The notes beneath the pieces are model-generated. The model was not told the DNA's origin, made no database searches, and saw nothing but the letters and a program-made list of their open reading frames with translations. The position numbers and the translations under genes were made by a program. Positions 9,584-17,255 of a DNA stretch of 41,094 nucleotides are shown piece by piece. Origin of the DNA: Bacteroidaceae bacterium (lineage in GTDB: Bacteria > Bacteroidota > Bacteroidia > Bacteroidales > Bacteroidaceae); assembly GCA_017651245.1 (NCBI GenBank), contig JAGCDQ010000058.1, positions 1 to 41,094 on the forward strand. Reading direction: 5' to 3'. Positions within the stretch are counted from its first letter, which is position 1, and each line of letters begins with the position of its first letter.

Positions 9584-9591
9584 TACCTTTG
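9584..9591 (+). promoter_or_regulatory. Promoter -7 box of cbiA
   Basis: TACCTTTG lies only 7 bases before the cbiA ATG at 9599. With the usual start 5-8 bases after the box, the mRNA would have almost no leader. There is no riboswitch on this side. Confidence 0.6.
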
Positions 9592-9598
9592 CATTCCG

Positions 9599-10252
9599 AT
9601 GACACATTCTTTCCTCATATCAGCACCTACGAGCGGCTCAGGCAAGACCACCATTGCCCGAGGGCTGATGGCGTTGCTAGTGACGAAGGGAAAGGTGGTG
9701 CAACCGTTCAAGTGCGGGCCCGACTACATCGACACGAAATTTCACGCAGCTGTGTGTGGTCGCCCCAGCATCAACCTCGACACCTTCATGGCAACGAAGG
9801 CACATGTGAAGGAACTCTTTGACCGTTATGGGGCAGATGCCGACGTGTGCATCGTGGAGGGCATGATGGGCTTGTTTGACGGCTATGACCGTGACAAGGG
9901 TTCATCTGCCGAGATTGCCAGCGTATTAGACATCCCCGTGATGCTGGTGGTCGACGCCAAGTCGGCAGCATACTCCACGGCTGCCTTGTTGTCGGGTTTC
10001 CTCCATTTCCGAGAGGACGTGCACATTGCAGGTGTCATCTTCAACAAGGTGGGTTCTGAACGTCATCGACAAATGCTCCAAGAGGTGTGCGACGACCTGC
10101 AAGTGACGTGTTTCGGATGCTTGCCGAAGCATGCGGAGTTGGAACAGGGTTCACGCTATCTGGGGCTTGACTTTTCAGAGGAAGCGAAAAACGAGACATT
10201 AGTGAAATTACTGGAGGAGAACGTGCAATGGGAAAGACTTTTAAGATTGTGA
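9599..10252 (+). CDS. cbiA: Cobyrinate a,c-diamide synthase, N-terminal ATPase part (split CbiA)
   Basis: This 217-residue protein is the dethiobiotin-synthetase-like ATP-binding half of CbiA/CobB, which amidates carboxylates a and c of cobyrinate. Visible motifs are the P-loop APTSGSGKTT (residues ~8-17), FKCGPDYIDTKFH, the EGMMGLFDG motif and VVDAKSAAYS. Normal CbiA is one chain of roughly 430-460 residues with a C-terminal glutamine amidotransferase. Here the first frame stops at 10252, and the amidotransferase half starts in the next frame at 10228, a 25-base overlap. Together they give 414 residues. The protein lacks its own ammonia source and should need the second protein as a partner. 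Confidence 0.88.
   Translation: MTHSFLISAPTSGSGKTTIARGLMALLVTKGKVVQPFKCGPDYIDTKFHAAVCGRPSINLDTFMATKAHVKELFDRYGADADVCIVEGMMGLFDGYDRDKGSSAEIASVLDIPVMLVVDAKSAAYSTAALLSGFLHFREDVHIAGVIFNKVGSERHRQMLQEVCDDLQVTCFGCLPKHAELEQGSRYLGLDFSEEAKNETLVKLLEENVQWERLLRL
10213..10219 (+). promoter_or_regulatory. Strong ribosome-binding site for the second CbiA half
   Basis: GGAGGAG lies 8 bases before the ATG at 10228, inside the end of the first cbiA frame. Such a site is unusual here, since Bacteroidetes genes rarely use strong Shine-Dalgarno sequences. It supports a true internal restart. Confidence 0.65.
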
Positions 10253-10821
10253 TGGCAAGGAATGCCGAATCGTTCTCTTTCTACTATCAAGAGAACATTG
10301 ACCAATGGGCAAGCGAAGGGAAAAGCATCACGTTCTTTGACCCAGAGAAAGACGTACCCAACCTGACCGACTGCGACCTGCTCTACTTGCCTGGTGGCTA
10401 CCCCGAAAAACATCTGGATGCATTGGTGGCGATGGAACAGACACGGCAGCGCATCCGTGACTATGCCGAACACGGAGGACACATTCTGGCAGAATGTGGT
10501 GGCATGATGTACCTGTGTCAAAGCATTGTGACCGACGATGGTGAATACCCCATGTGTGGCGTCCTGCCATATTGCATTACAGCTCGTAAGGCAGACCGCA
10601 AACTCTCCCTGGGCTATCGCCGTTTCATTCTTGACGGAAAAGAATATCGTGGGCATGAATTCCACTACACCCAGTTCCTAGGCAACGCCCCCCACTCCAT
10701 CGTCCAAGTCTATGACGCCAAAGGCAACCCCGTGCCAACCCCTGTTTTCAAGCACAAGAATGTGTTGGCAAGCTACACGCATCTCATGCAGCATCCTCTC
10801 AACGCCATCACACTGCACTAA
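10228..10821 (+). CDS. cbiA: Cobyrinate a,c-diamide synthase, C-terminal glutamine amidotransferase part (split CbiA)
   Basis: This 197-residue protein is the class I glutamine amidotransferase half of CbiA. It shows the CbiA sequence ARNAESFSFYYQENID, the LPGGYPE motif, the catalytic Cys in LAECGGMMYL and the late GHEFHYTQF motif with the catalytic His. It should release ammonia from glutamine and pass it to the ATPase half encoded just before. The two frames overlap by 25 bases, and a strong GGAGGAG site precedes the ATG, so both chains are probably made and assemble. A frameshift mutation in an ancestral single gene is possible, but I see no classic slippery heptamer at the overlap. Confidence 0.88.
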   Translation: MGKTFKIVMARNAESFSFYYQENIDQWASEGKSITFFDPEKDVPNLTDCDLLYLPGGYPEKHLDALVAMEQTRQRIRDYAEHGGHILAECGGMMYLCQSIVTDDGEYPMCGVLPYCITARKADRKLSLGYRRFILDGKEYRGHEFHYTQFLGNAPHSIVQVYDAKGNPVPTPVFKHKNVLASYTHLMQHPLNAITLH

Positions 10822-10857
10822 CACCTCTCACTCCCCCGAAATCAATGGACACAAGAA

Positions 10858-10884
10858 AGGAGTCGATTTCCACGAACCAACTCC
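10858..10884 (-). terminator. Weak terminator-like hairpin
   Basis: On the minus strand a GGAGTTG/CGACTCC stem is followed by TTTCTTG. The same hairpin sequence, with only a few changes, recurs at 23806-23830. It could end read-through from the restriction-modification operon. Confidence 0.4.
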
Positions 10885-10898
10885 CCTCCCCTACAGCC

Positions 10899-10933
10899 TT
10901 TAACCTATAACCTTTAACCCTTAACCTTTACAG
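10899..10933 (+). repeat. 7-bp tandem repeat (TTTAACC type)
   Basis: Units TTTAACC, TATAACC, TTTAACC, CTTAACC, then the degenerate TTTACAG. The same unit returns at 27516-27557. Confidence 0.85.
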
Positions 10934-10983
10934 CCTTCGACCTCCGACTATCTTTATTTGCCTCGTTTCACCTTCGCTCCACC

Positions 10984-11094
10984 CATACTCTAGCCATACT
11001 CCAACCAGCCTTTTGAGTATGGCTAGAAGCAACCTAGGAGCAACCTAGGAGCAACCTGGGAGCAGCCTGGGAGCAGCTTAGAGTATGGCTAGAG
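10984..11094. repeat. 11-bp tandem repeat framed by a 14-bp inverted repeat
   Basis: Four copies of an 11-bp unit (AGCAACCTAGG, twice exact, then two variants) occupy 11028-11071. They lie between CTCTAGCCATACTC (10988-11001) and its exact inverse GAGTATGGCTAGAG (11081-11094). A further 12-bp copy lies at 11015-11026. No gene is present here. Confidence 0.85.
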
Positions 11095-11121
11095 ATGAAC
11101 AACGAGATGCGTGTTTCGAAA

Positions 11122-11203
11122 CGCTTAAGTAAAACTTTTAAAACACTTAAGTGATTTTTCAGAAATACTTAAGTAAAAAAATGAAAACACTTAAGCGTTT
11201 TTT
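11122..11203. repeat. 22-bp phased array of CTTAAG palindromes
   Basis: CTTAAG occurs at 11124, 11146, 11168 and 11190, exactly 22 bp apart, each in a CACTTAAGT-like context separated by A/T-rich spacers. The outer copies also pair as AACGCTTAAGT with ACTTAAGCGTT, followed by a run of T, so a plus-strand terminator is an alternative reading. Confidence 0.85.
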
Positions 11204-11226
11204 TTAGTCTTTGTAGCAATAGCGTA

Positions 11227-11250
11227 GCGTTATGGTTGCGTTATGGTTGC
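11227..11250. repeat. 11-bp tandem duplication
   Basis: GCGTTATGGTT is present twice in a row (11227-11237, 11238-11248). It is the third array in this gene-free stretch whose period is 11 bp or a multiple of it. Confidence 0.8.
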
Positions 11251-11337
11251 ATCGATCATCTTCAGCCATATTCCCACCCTATTTCGTTTTGCAAATTAAA
11301 TCCTTGTTTTATTCTTTCAAATAAATCATATACAAAT

Positions 11338-14300
11338 TTATTCCATCGGCTTTATCATTGACTCAATGAATTGAATTTCATCATCTGTGAGTTTGTACTT
11401 CTTGTAGAGTTCTTCGTCTGTCCAAGGTTTGGAGAAATCTTGGAGAGGAACAAAATTGAAAACGAGTTTAGATAGATTTATTGCACTTAATGACATCAGA
11501 ACCAAAAAACGAACAAATCGGGTTTTTAAGTATAGTAAGAGATTTTGTGCTTCGGTTTGATTGTCAAAAGAGCCAATAACAAAATAGGAATGGGTACAAA
11601 TCATTTGAGGTGGTGCGATCTGCATAGAAGACGTGAAAACTCTGTATTTCCCTTCTTTGTCAGGCTCTCCGGCATGTTCAGCACTTGTTTTACTCATAAA
11701 AACCTTATATTTATTCAAATACTCATGACCTGAAATAACGTTGTTAAGATTGGTATAAGATAAACCATCGCTAGCAAGTATCTTTATGCTATTCTTTATC
11801 GATGACGTTTGAGAACCTCTGAAATTAGTTGAGAGGCCAAAGGGCATTAGTGGACTGATTATTTCTGTTATTTTTTGCTCTGCGGATGTGTTTATCTTGT
11901 GCAGAATCGGTATTGCCTCATTGTATCTGACTAACACATCAAACTCATTAAGCATTCTCTTTTGTTGAGAAGTTATGCCATTCTTAGTCGTGATGAAATC
12001 ACAATTGCCAATCCTTCCTTCTTCGCGTAGAACATAACAAACGCCACCACCTATACTTATATTGGGGAAGCAATCTTTAGAATTTACAAAATCAACCACC
12101 TTGGAGATTCCTTTGTCATTCATGAAATCAGTTCTAAACTTATTGAGTCCCATACCGCCTGCAAAGAATTTTGAGGGCATTATCAATGAAAGGTACTTTG
12201 GCTTTATCTTCTTTGACACATCAAAGAATAGATTATACAAAGGTATTGCTTGTCCACCTTTATCAGTGGTTTGTAGTTGATACGGTGGATTCCCCACTAT
12301 TGCGTCTATTTTCATATTTTCATTGTTATTGATTTTCCAGAAGTGTTTGCCGTCCTTGAAGGTATTGACAACGGCAGTCGGCTTCTCGGATATGTTTTGA
12401 ATTAAGTCTTTATAATATTGTGCGTTCACTCGTGTAGGTCTGAATCCTGCAAGGGTGCGCTTGGTGATGCTCTTTGCCATCGGGGTCTTGCACACCACCA
12501 AAATGTTTTCCTCGATGGTGGCATCCCAAAGCATCATCGCCATGCTGTGGCTTACGTCGCCATACTTCTCTTGGGTTGCTATCACTCTATTCCTATATAT
12601 ATTATAGGCAACATACAAAGGATAGAGACCGCTCTTGGAATTGATCTCCAGCACGTGGGAATCTGTCTTGAACACATCTTTGGTCACTTGTCCCCTGTCC
12701 ACATAACGAGGCTCATTCAGTATCTGCTTGAACTCCTCATCGTAGAAGCACCAGCCACCCAAGCAGTCGCTCATGTGCATGTTCACCACTCGCCAAGGGG
12801 TCAAGACGGTCTCCTTGTCAGGATTTCGGAAGGTGTTGAAGATGTTTGCCAGTCGCTCAATGCGTTCCTCTATCGTGAACTTGTCGGCAGCCCTTGCCAT
12901 AGCCCTGATGCGCTTGCCTGCCTCACGGAACACGTCTGCCTCATAATATTTCTTGAAGTTCTCAAAATCCTCCTTGGTCACACCCTTTGGCATGAACTCT
13001 TCCCACGACACATCATCCACCAAATTGGTGAAGTTGTCAATGGTCAGTTCCTCTTCCTCATTCTTCAGTTCTGCACCATAGATAAGAAGCGGCATTCTGA
13101 TGCTGATACCACGCAAGATGCTGATGGCTTCTGCCCTTTGTGTCTTCTTCTGCTTCAGTTCATCCAATCGTGCTTTCTCTTCTGGCGTGAGGTCTTTCTT
13201 CTTTTTCTTCTCCAGCCTTTCCTTCTCTGCATATTCCTCTTTGGTGAAACCTTGCTGGTTCACATCGATGTTGCCACTCTTTGCCATCGCCTTGGTGGCA
13301 CCAATCTTTCCTTTCAAGTGCTTGAATGCTTCCAGTTCCACTTCCGTCAGTTTCAGCAGTTCGTCATTATAGAGTGCACCATCCTCAAAACCACATTGCA
13401 CCACCTTCTCAATCTGTGCCCTCTTCAGCTGACCCATCATCGTCTTCACATCGTAGGGTGTCATCTTGCTACCTTCAATGGATATGATGGGACAGAAGTT
13501 CAGGAAGTCGCCCAATGTCTGCCTGTCTCCATCCGTCTGCTTGCCTGCTTTGGTGGACACCTTTGCGGCTTCTGCCAACACTCTCAGCGTCCTGTCAGGG
13601 GCAAAGTCGAAGGCATAACATTGTTCCTTCATGCGTCCATTGTGGCAGTAAGGTGTCTGCACACGGAAAATGGTCTGCATATAGCCAGCAGCCGAAGTGC
13701 TGAACGAGCCTGCCATCATGAACACACCCGTCCAAGGTTTCACACTCACTCCTGTAGTCAACCTGCCACAAGAGAGCGTGATGGTGTATGTTTCATCAGG
13801 GTCTTTTCCTATTGCCTTTTCCACAGCCTTCAATGCCTCAGTCGTTTCTTCTTCTTCATCGCCATCGCCTGCCACATTCACCACCTCGAAAGCACTAAAC
13901 ACGGAATGCTGTTTCAGTTTTGCGCTGAGTGCCTTGGCTGCCTTTACGCCTGGCACCATCCAAAGCGTGTGTCGGAAGATGCGACGGTATTCATCGTTGG
14001 AATATGGATAGAGGCTGTCCTTGTCATCCTTGCACATCAAATCCAAGAACTTTTCCACATCCTTGTCGTGAACAAAGGCACCATCATCTTTCGTGCGGAA
14101 GAACTCACGGAAGTTGAACGCCTTTTCATCTTCCACAAACTCACTCATCAAATTGCCCAAGTCGTAAGTGTATATGTTGATGGCTGGCAACGAAGCATAA
14201 GGATTCGGCTCGTATGGATTATCTGTGTACCAAGCCTGCTTTGCTTTCTGCTCCATCACATAGTCCCAGGTGTAGATTTCCTCTTCGCTGTAATCGTCGA

Positions 14301-15261
14301 ATAGGTTGAAAGGAGTGCCAGAAAGTTGAAGCACTTTGGTGCTGTCTTTCTTCAGTTCTTTCAACACGTTCTGTCCCAACTCTGTTTTCGTGCCCTCATG
14401 TGCCTCATCCACGATGATGAAATCCCAAGGAGTGCTGAAGACGCGGTCATTCTTGTCAAACTTTCCTCCTACAGTCTCAGAGCCTCGCAAATCCTGCATG
14501 GAGGCAAAGTAAATGTATTTCTGACCCTTTGCCACCAGTCTTTCCAACGAAGTGAAATCCTCTCCCTTTGTTCTCGAACCATAGCGATAGTCTTTTCTGT
14601 CATAAAATATCTTGCTGAAATCTTCAAACCAACCAGCATCCACTACAGGACGATGGGTCAGAATCAAGGAGCGTGTGAACTCCTCTTCCTTCACCACTTG
14701 CAAGGCTGAGAGTGTCTTGCCAAATCGCATCTTGGCATTCCAAAGCATTTGATTTCCCTTCTTGAAGCGTGCCCTTGTCTTATCAATAGCCTCGCGTTGT
14801 TCTGGACGGAAGATGACAGGGGTTAATCCGCTCGTGATGTCAGATGCTTGGAGGCTATTCTCTCCATTCTTCACCGCCTTGATGGCTTTCTTCACCGTTT
14901 CAAGGTCACAGCAATACCATTCATCCGCTCCCTTCACACCAGCAAACTCTTTCTTCCTGATGCCACTACGCTCCAGCACTTTATGCACTTGCTTGTCATT
15001 GAAGGTCATGATCATGCCGCTCTGCACAAAGATGCTGATTTCTGTATGTAGCAACTGATAGGCGATGCCTGCCGTCTTGGTGTACTGGCGTATGCGCTTG
15101 TGGGCAGCTTCCTGCAATGCCTCCGTATTGTCGAAGAGGTTGCTGCCGTCATCTTGGTCAAGGGTTGTTTCGCCTATTTTCAAGCAGTCACGATGCCGTT
15201 CGTCGTTGATGGCGAACACATAAATGAGTTTTGATTTCAGGGATGCGGTAAAGGTAGCCAT
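11338..15261 (-). CDS. Restriction-modification polypeptide: GIY-YIG-like domain, superfamily 2 helicase, Eco57I-type N6-adenine methylase
   Basis: This is a 1307-residue multidomain protein. Residues ~10-75 resemble a GIY-YIG-type nuclease (LIYVFAIND, LKIGETT, a following Arg). Residues ~170-560 are a superfamily 2 helicase/translocase with Walker A MRFGKT, the DEAH box IIVDEAHEG, LQLSGTPFN and the late motif QTIFRVQTP. A charged coiled-coil-like stretch follows at ~665-710. The C-terminal third has a SAM-binding-like motif (EINSKSGLYPLY) and the methylase motif IV AIVGNPPYQ at ~990, then a probable target-recognition region. It resembles single-chain restriction enzymes (type IIG/ISP) but with a GIY-YIG-like N terminus. 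It lies 7 bases after a methylase-like partner gene, probably in one operon. The recognition sequence cannot be inferred. Confidence 0.82.
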   Translation of the reverse strand: MATFTASLKSKLIYVFAINDERHRDCLKIGETTLDQDDGSNLFDNTEALQEAAHKRIRQYTKTAGIAYQLLHTEISIFVQSGMIMTFNDKQVHKVLERSGIRKKEFAGVKGADEWYCCDLETVKKAIKAVKNGENSLQASDITSGLTPVIFRPEQREAIDKTRARFKKGNQMLWNAKMRFGKTLSALQVVKEEEFTRSLILTHRPVVDAGWFEDFSKIFYDRKDYRYGSRTKGEDFTSLERLVAKGQKYIYFASMQDLRGSETVGGKFDKNDRVFSTPWDFIIVDEAHEGTKTELGQNVLKELKKDSTKVLQLSGTPFNLFDDYSEEEIYTWDYVMEQKAKQAWYTDNPYEPNPYASLPAINIYTYDLGNLMSEFVEDEKAFNFREFFRTKDDGAFVHDKDVEKFLDLMCKDDKDSLYPYSNDEYRRIFRHTLWMVPGVKAAKALSAKLKQHSVFSAFEVVNVAGDGDEEEETTEALKAVEKAIGKDPDETYTITLSCGRLTTGVSVKPWTGVFMMAGSFSTSAAGYMQTIFRVQTPYCHNGRMKEQCYAFDFAPDRTLRVLAEAAKVSTKAGKQTDGDRQTLGDFLNFCPIISIEGSKMTPYDVKTMMGQLKRAQIEKVVQCGFEDGALYNDELLKLTEVELEAFKHLKGKIGATKAMAKSGNIDVNQQGFTKEEYAEKERLEKKKKKDLTPEEKARLDELKQKKTQRAEAISILRGISIRMPLLIYGAELKNEEEELTIDNFTNLVDDVSWEEFMPKGVTKEDFENFKKYYEADVFREAGKRIRAMARAADKFTIEERIERLANIFNTFRNPDKETVLTPWRVVNMHMSDCLGGWCFYDEEFKQILNEPRYVDRGQVTKDVFKTDSHVLEINSKSGLYPLYVAYNIYRNRVIATQEKYGDVSHSMAMMLWDATIEENILVVCKTPMAKSITKRTLAGFRPTRVNAQYYKDLIQNISEKPTAVVNTFKDGKHFWKINNNENMKIDAIVGNPPYQLQTTDKGGQAIPLYNLFFDVSKKIKPKYLSLIMPSKFFAGGMGLNKFRTDFMNDKGISKVVDFVNSKDCFPNISIGGGVCYVLREEGRIGNCDFITTKNGITSQQKRMLNEFDVLVRYNEAIPILHKINTSAEQKITEIISPLMPFGLSTNFRGSQTSSIKNSIKILASDGLSYTNLNNVISGHEYLNKYKVFMSKTSAEHAGEPDKEGKYRVFTSSMQIAPPQMICTHSYFVIGSFDNQTEAQNLLLYLKTRFVRFLVLMSLSAINLSKLVFNFVPLQDFSKPWTDEELYKKYKLTDDEIQFIESMIKPME

Positions 15262-15268
15262 AGTATTG

Positions 15269-16261
15269 TTATTTCATGAGGTCTATAAATCGGATTTTCT
15301 TCTTGTCATTCGCCCAGTCACGAATCAGGCAGTAGATGCCGTTATGCCGTCGGATGTCTTCTTGCTGGCAGCCAGGACAATGAACAATCTGTTCTTCCTC
15401 GCCAAAGAGGGTTTGGATTTTCTCTTTCACACCATGCCTGCAAGAGTCAGGCACAACGCCCTTCAATCCATCCATCTGCCAGAGATTCCACGAAATGATG
15501 TAAGCGATGTAGTTGATGGATTTCACGAGAGGAGCCTTGCCGAACTTCTCTTGATAGTATTCGATGAAAGTCCAAAGCAAAGCTTCACGAGCCAACAGCA
15601 AATTGTCGCCTTGCCACTCAAAACCATAAGTGTGCATGTAAGCTATTTGTGCCCAATCCAGCCAATCGCCACTTGTCTCTGTATTTTCGCTGACAACTCG
15701 CAGTTTCCTATCCAGCAGACCAATGCGCTCTTGCAGGGGAATGGGTTCGCCCGTCGTGGCATCATATCGGCTGACCAGATAGGGAGCCTCACCACAGGTC
15801 ATTTCCATGCGTGTGGCTCTCACGTAATCCTTCCAAGTCTTTCCTTCTGGGAATTCTATTTTGTTGGGGTTGGGTTGCCAAGTATGGTTGGTCGTGTTTT
15901 CCACATTAAATACATCCTTGTGTCCAAACCATGCTTCATCCACAAGGTTGTTCTGCGCATTGCACACCCAAGAAGGCGTAAACACCTCCGCCATATCCTT
16001 GGCACGATCAGTCTGCTGTTCCTTCGACTTCAGCACACGAGGTCTGATGACCATTCCATTCTCGCCTGTAATCAGTTCAGGCAATATCTGCGAATGGTAA
16101 TCATACGCTGAGCCGAGCGCTTTATAGTCATGCGTCGCCCAGAAGATGTTCCTCCTTGTGGTGTGGTCTCGCAGCAGCGTCTCAAGCACTTCTTGCGAGA
16201 TTTCCCTCAAGTCGTCCTCCCTGATGTCAATACAGGCAGGACCCAGTTCTTTGTTTGGCAT
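15269..16261 (-). CDS. Methyltransferase-like partner of the restriction-modification polypeptide
   Basis: This 330-residue protein is the first gene of the defence operon. It shows an N-terminal methylase-like motif, EVFTPSWVCNAQNN. Around residue ~145 is MTCGEAPYLVSRYD, which looks like a SAM-binding motif. IGLLDRKLRVV follows, where N6-adenine methylases carry the acidic motif II. It has no NPPY motif, so it is either a truncated methylase or a specificity/SAM-binding subunit working with the NPPY-bearing 1307-residue partner. The C terminus carries CPGC plus a later HNGIYC, a possible zinc site. Similar short proteins are often labelled restriction subunit M. The start at 16261 is preceded by a long structured leader and a strong promoter. 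Confidence 0.75.
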   Translation of the reverse strand: MPNKELGPACIDIREDDLREISQEVLETLLRDHTTRRNIFWATHDYKALGSAYDYHSQILPELITGENGMVIRPRVLKSKEQQTDRAKDMAEVFTPSWVCNAQNNLVDEAWFGHKDVFNVENTTNHTWQPNPNKIEFPEGKTWKDYVRATRMEMTCGEAPYLVSRYDATTGEPIPLQERIGLLDRKLRVVSENTETSGDWLDWAQIAYMHTYGFEWQGDNLLLAREALLWTFIEYYQEKFGKAPLVKSINYIAYIISWNLWQMDGLKGVVPDSCRHGVKEKIQTLFGEEEQIVHCPGCQQEDIRRHNGIYCLIRDWANDKKKIRFIDLMK

Positions 16262-16291
16262 TCTTTGCGCTTATAGCTTTAGGACAATAAG

Positions 16292-16478
16292 CACTTATCG
16301 GATTTTCTTGGGCTTTTCTATGACAAGACCTCTACGCACGAAAAAGCGTGTCCGCTCTTATCGAACATAGAGGTCCTGACAAAACCCTGTTAAATGATAA
16401 GTGACGTCCACGCCAAGCGCAGACACTCACAATTACCAGAATTTAACATGTTTAGAAAGTTGTCAGGTTTCTATGTTC
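16292..16478 (-). other. Structured leader with competing inverted repeats upstream of the defence operon
   Basis: Segment A (16461-16478) can pair with B (16363-16381) over 16 bp with one small internal loop, and an inner 8-bp helix (16441-16448 with 16388-16395) supports this. B can instead pair with C (16321-16334) over 13 of 14 positions including one G-U. CACTTATC/GATAAGTG (16292-16299 with 16396-16403) would close around the B-C hairpin. A-B and B-C exclude each other. No T-run follows, so this is not a simple terminator. Confidence 0.6.
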
Positions 16479-16557
16479 TCCGAATAACTGCTAATGTCGT
16501 TATATACTCATATGTCACGCCAGCACCTCCGCTGAGGTATTTGCCAGCGATTAGTTG

Positions 16558-16588
16558 CAAAGGTAGAGAAAACTTTGGGAACCACAAA
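16558..16588 (-). promoter_or_regulatory. Promoter of the defence operon
   Basis: On the minus strand TTTG (16588-16585) and TACCTTTG (16565-16558) are separated by exactly 19 bases, an ideal Bacteroidetes -33/-7 pair. Transcription would start near 16551, leaving a leader of roughly 290 nt before the ATG at 16261. Confidence 0.75.
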
Positions 16589-16618
16589 AACAATCTTCGT
16601 CTTTTTTCAATAACGCAC

Positions 16619-16699
16619 GCTTATTCCTCAGCAGAGGCACCTTATTTCACAATAACCCACGAGTATTGAACAGCAGAGGCGGGTTATTGGGGAATAAGC
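16619..16699. repeat. Nested inverted repeats
   Basis: GCTTATTCCTC (16619-16629) faces GGGGAATAAGC (16689-16699), matching at 10 of 11 positions. Inside it AATAACCC (16651-16658) faces GGGTTATT (16681-16688) perfectly. The segment CAGCAGAGGC is also directly repeated. No coding function is seen. Confidence 0.65.
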
Positions 16700-16736
16700 T
16701 TTTTAGAGAATAAGTAAATAAGACTGGGATATTCTC

Positions 16737-16890
16737 AATCTTCCAGTTATTCCAGATTCCAATTAGTTTTTTTGAGGAGCACACCCCTTATTAACACTTT
16801 ATAATTAATTAATATATAGATAGTTATATATATAAATAGAGATGTTGAGGGTGTCAAAAATTTAATTGGAATAACTGGAATTGGAAGATT
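16737..16890. repeat. Large AT-rich dyad
   Basis: Left arm 16737-16765 and right arm 16863-16890 share three inverted blocks: AATCTTCC/GGAAGATT, AGTTATTCCA/TGGAATAACT and TCCAATTA/TAATTGGA. An inner pair ACACCC/GGGTGT (16781-16786, 16849-16854) is nested within. The centre (about 16788-16848) is almost pure A/T. It may be an origin-like or integration-related site. Otherwise I see nothing coding between 16262 and 17346. Confidence 0.6.
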
Positions 16891-17196
16891 TTGACCATTG
16901 ATATATTATCTAAAAGGCTATAAAACAATAACATACAACATTAGCCATCTTCCACAACCAAGTCTCAATGAGTGAAAAATAGGACAGTTTCCATCAATAA
17001 TCTTCCCTTTAAAGCGTAATAAAGGTACAAAATCCTACACTTTTGATGCTTAACCCTATACTTTCTGCACACAAAGCCTTTCCAAAAAATCAGCATCAAC
17101 ACCTCATTTGGAGGGGTATTTGTACTCAAATGACTCCTCTCAACACAAAAAGTGATGGCTCATTGCGAATAATTGTCCTTTCGAACCAACATTTGC

Positions 17197-17255
17197 ACCC
17201 TCCCCGAGCCTGCAAGTGTTACTACGAGGAGGTTGCAAGTGTACCCTCGGGAGTC
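17197..17255. repeat. Direct repeat TGCAAGTGT within an imperfect hairpin
   Basis: TGCAAGTGT occurs at 17211-17219 and 17234-17242, between CTCCCCGAG and CTCGGGAG arms that can pair with one bulge. It lies about 100 bases after the dehydrogenase stop codon and may act in its 3' end. A perfect palindrome, ACCCTTAAGGGT, lies nearer the gene at about 17300-17311. Confidence 0.45.

Noticed and set aside
10228-10252. Programmed -1 frameshift joining the CbiA halves
   Set aside because: The bases at the overlap do not form a good slippery heptamer, while a strong ribosome-binding site and ATG are present; restart is simpler.
11028-11250. A CRISPR array
   Set aside because: The units are only 11 or 22 bp, with no unique spacers and no cas genes.
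12418-14304. A 628-codon open frame on the plus strand inside the restriction-modification gene
   Set aside because: It is antisense to a gene with clear helicase and methylase motifs, has a His/Leu/Cys-rich composition typical of a shadow frame, and shows no known domain.
16363-16478. An invertible promoter between the inverted repeats
   Set aside because: No promoter-like TAnnTTTG lies between the arms and no invertase gene is nearby; kept only as something to check in reads.
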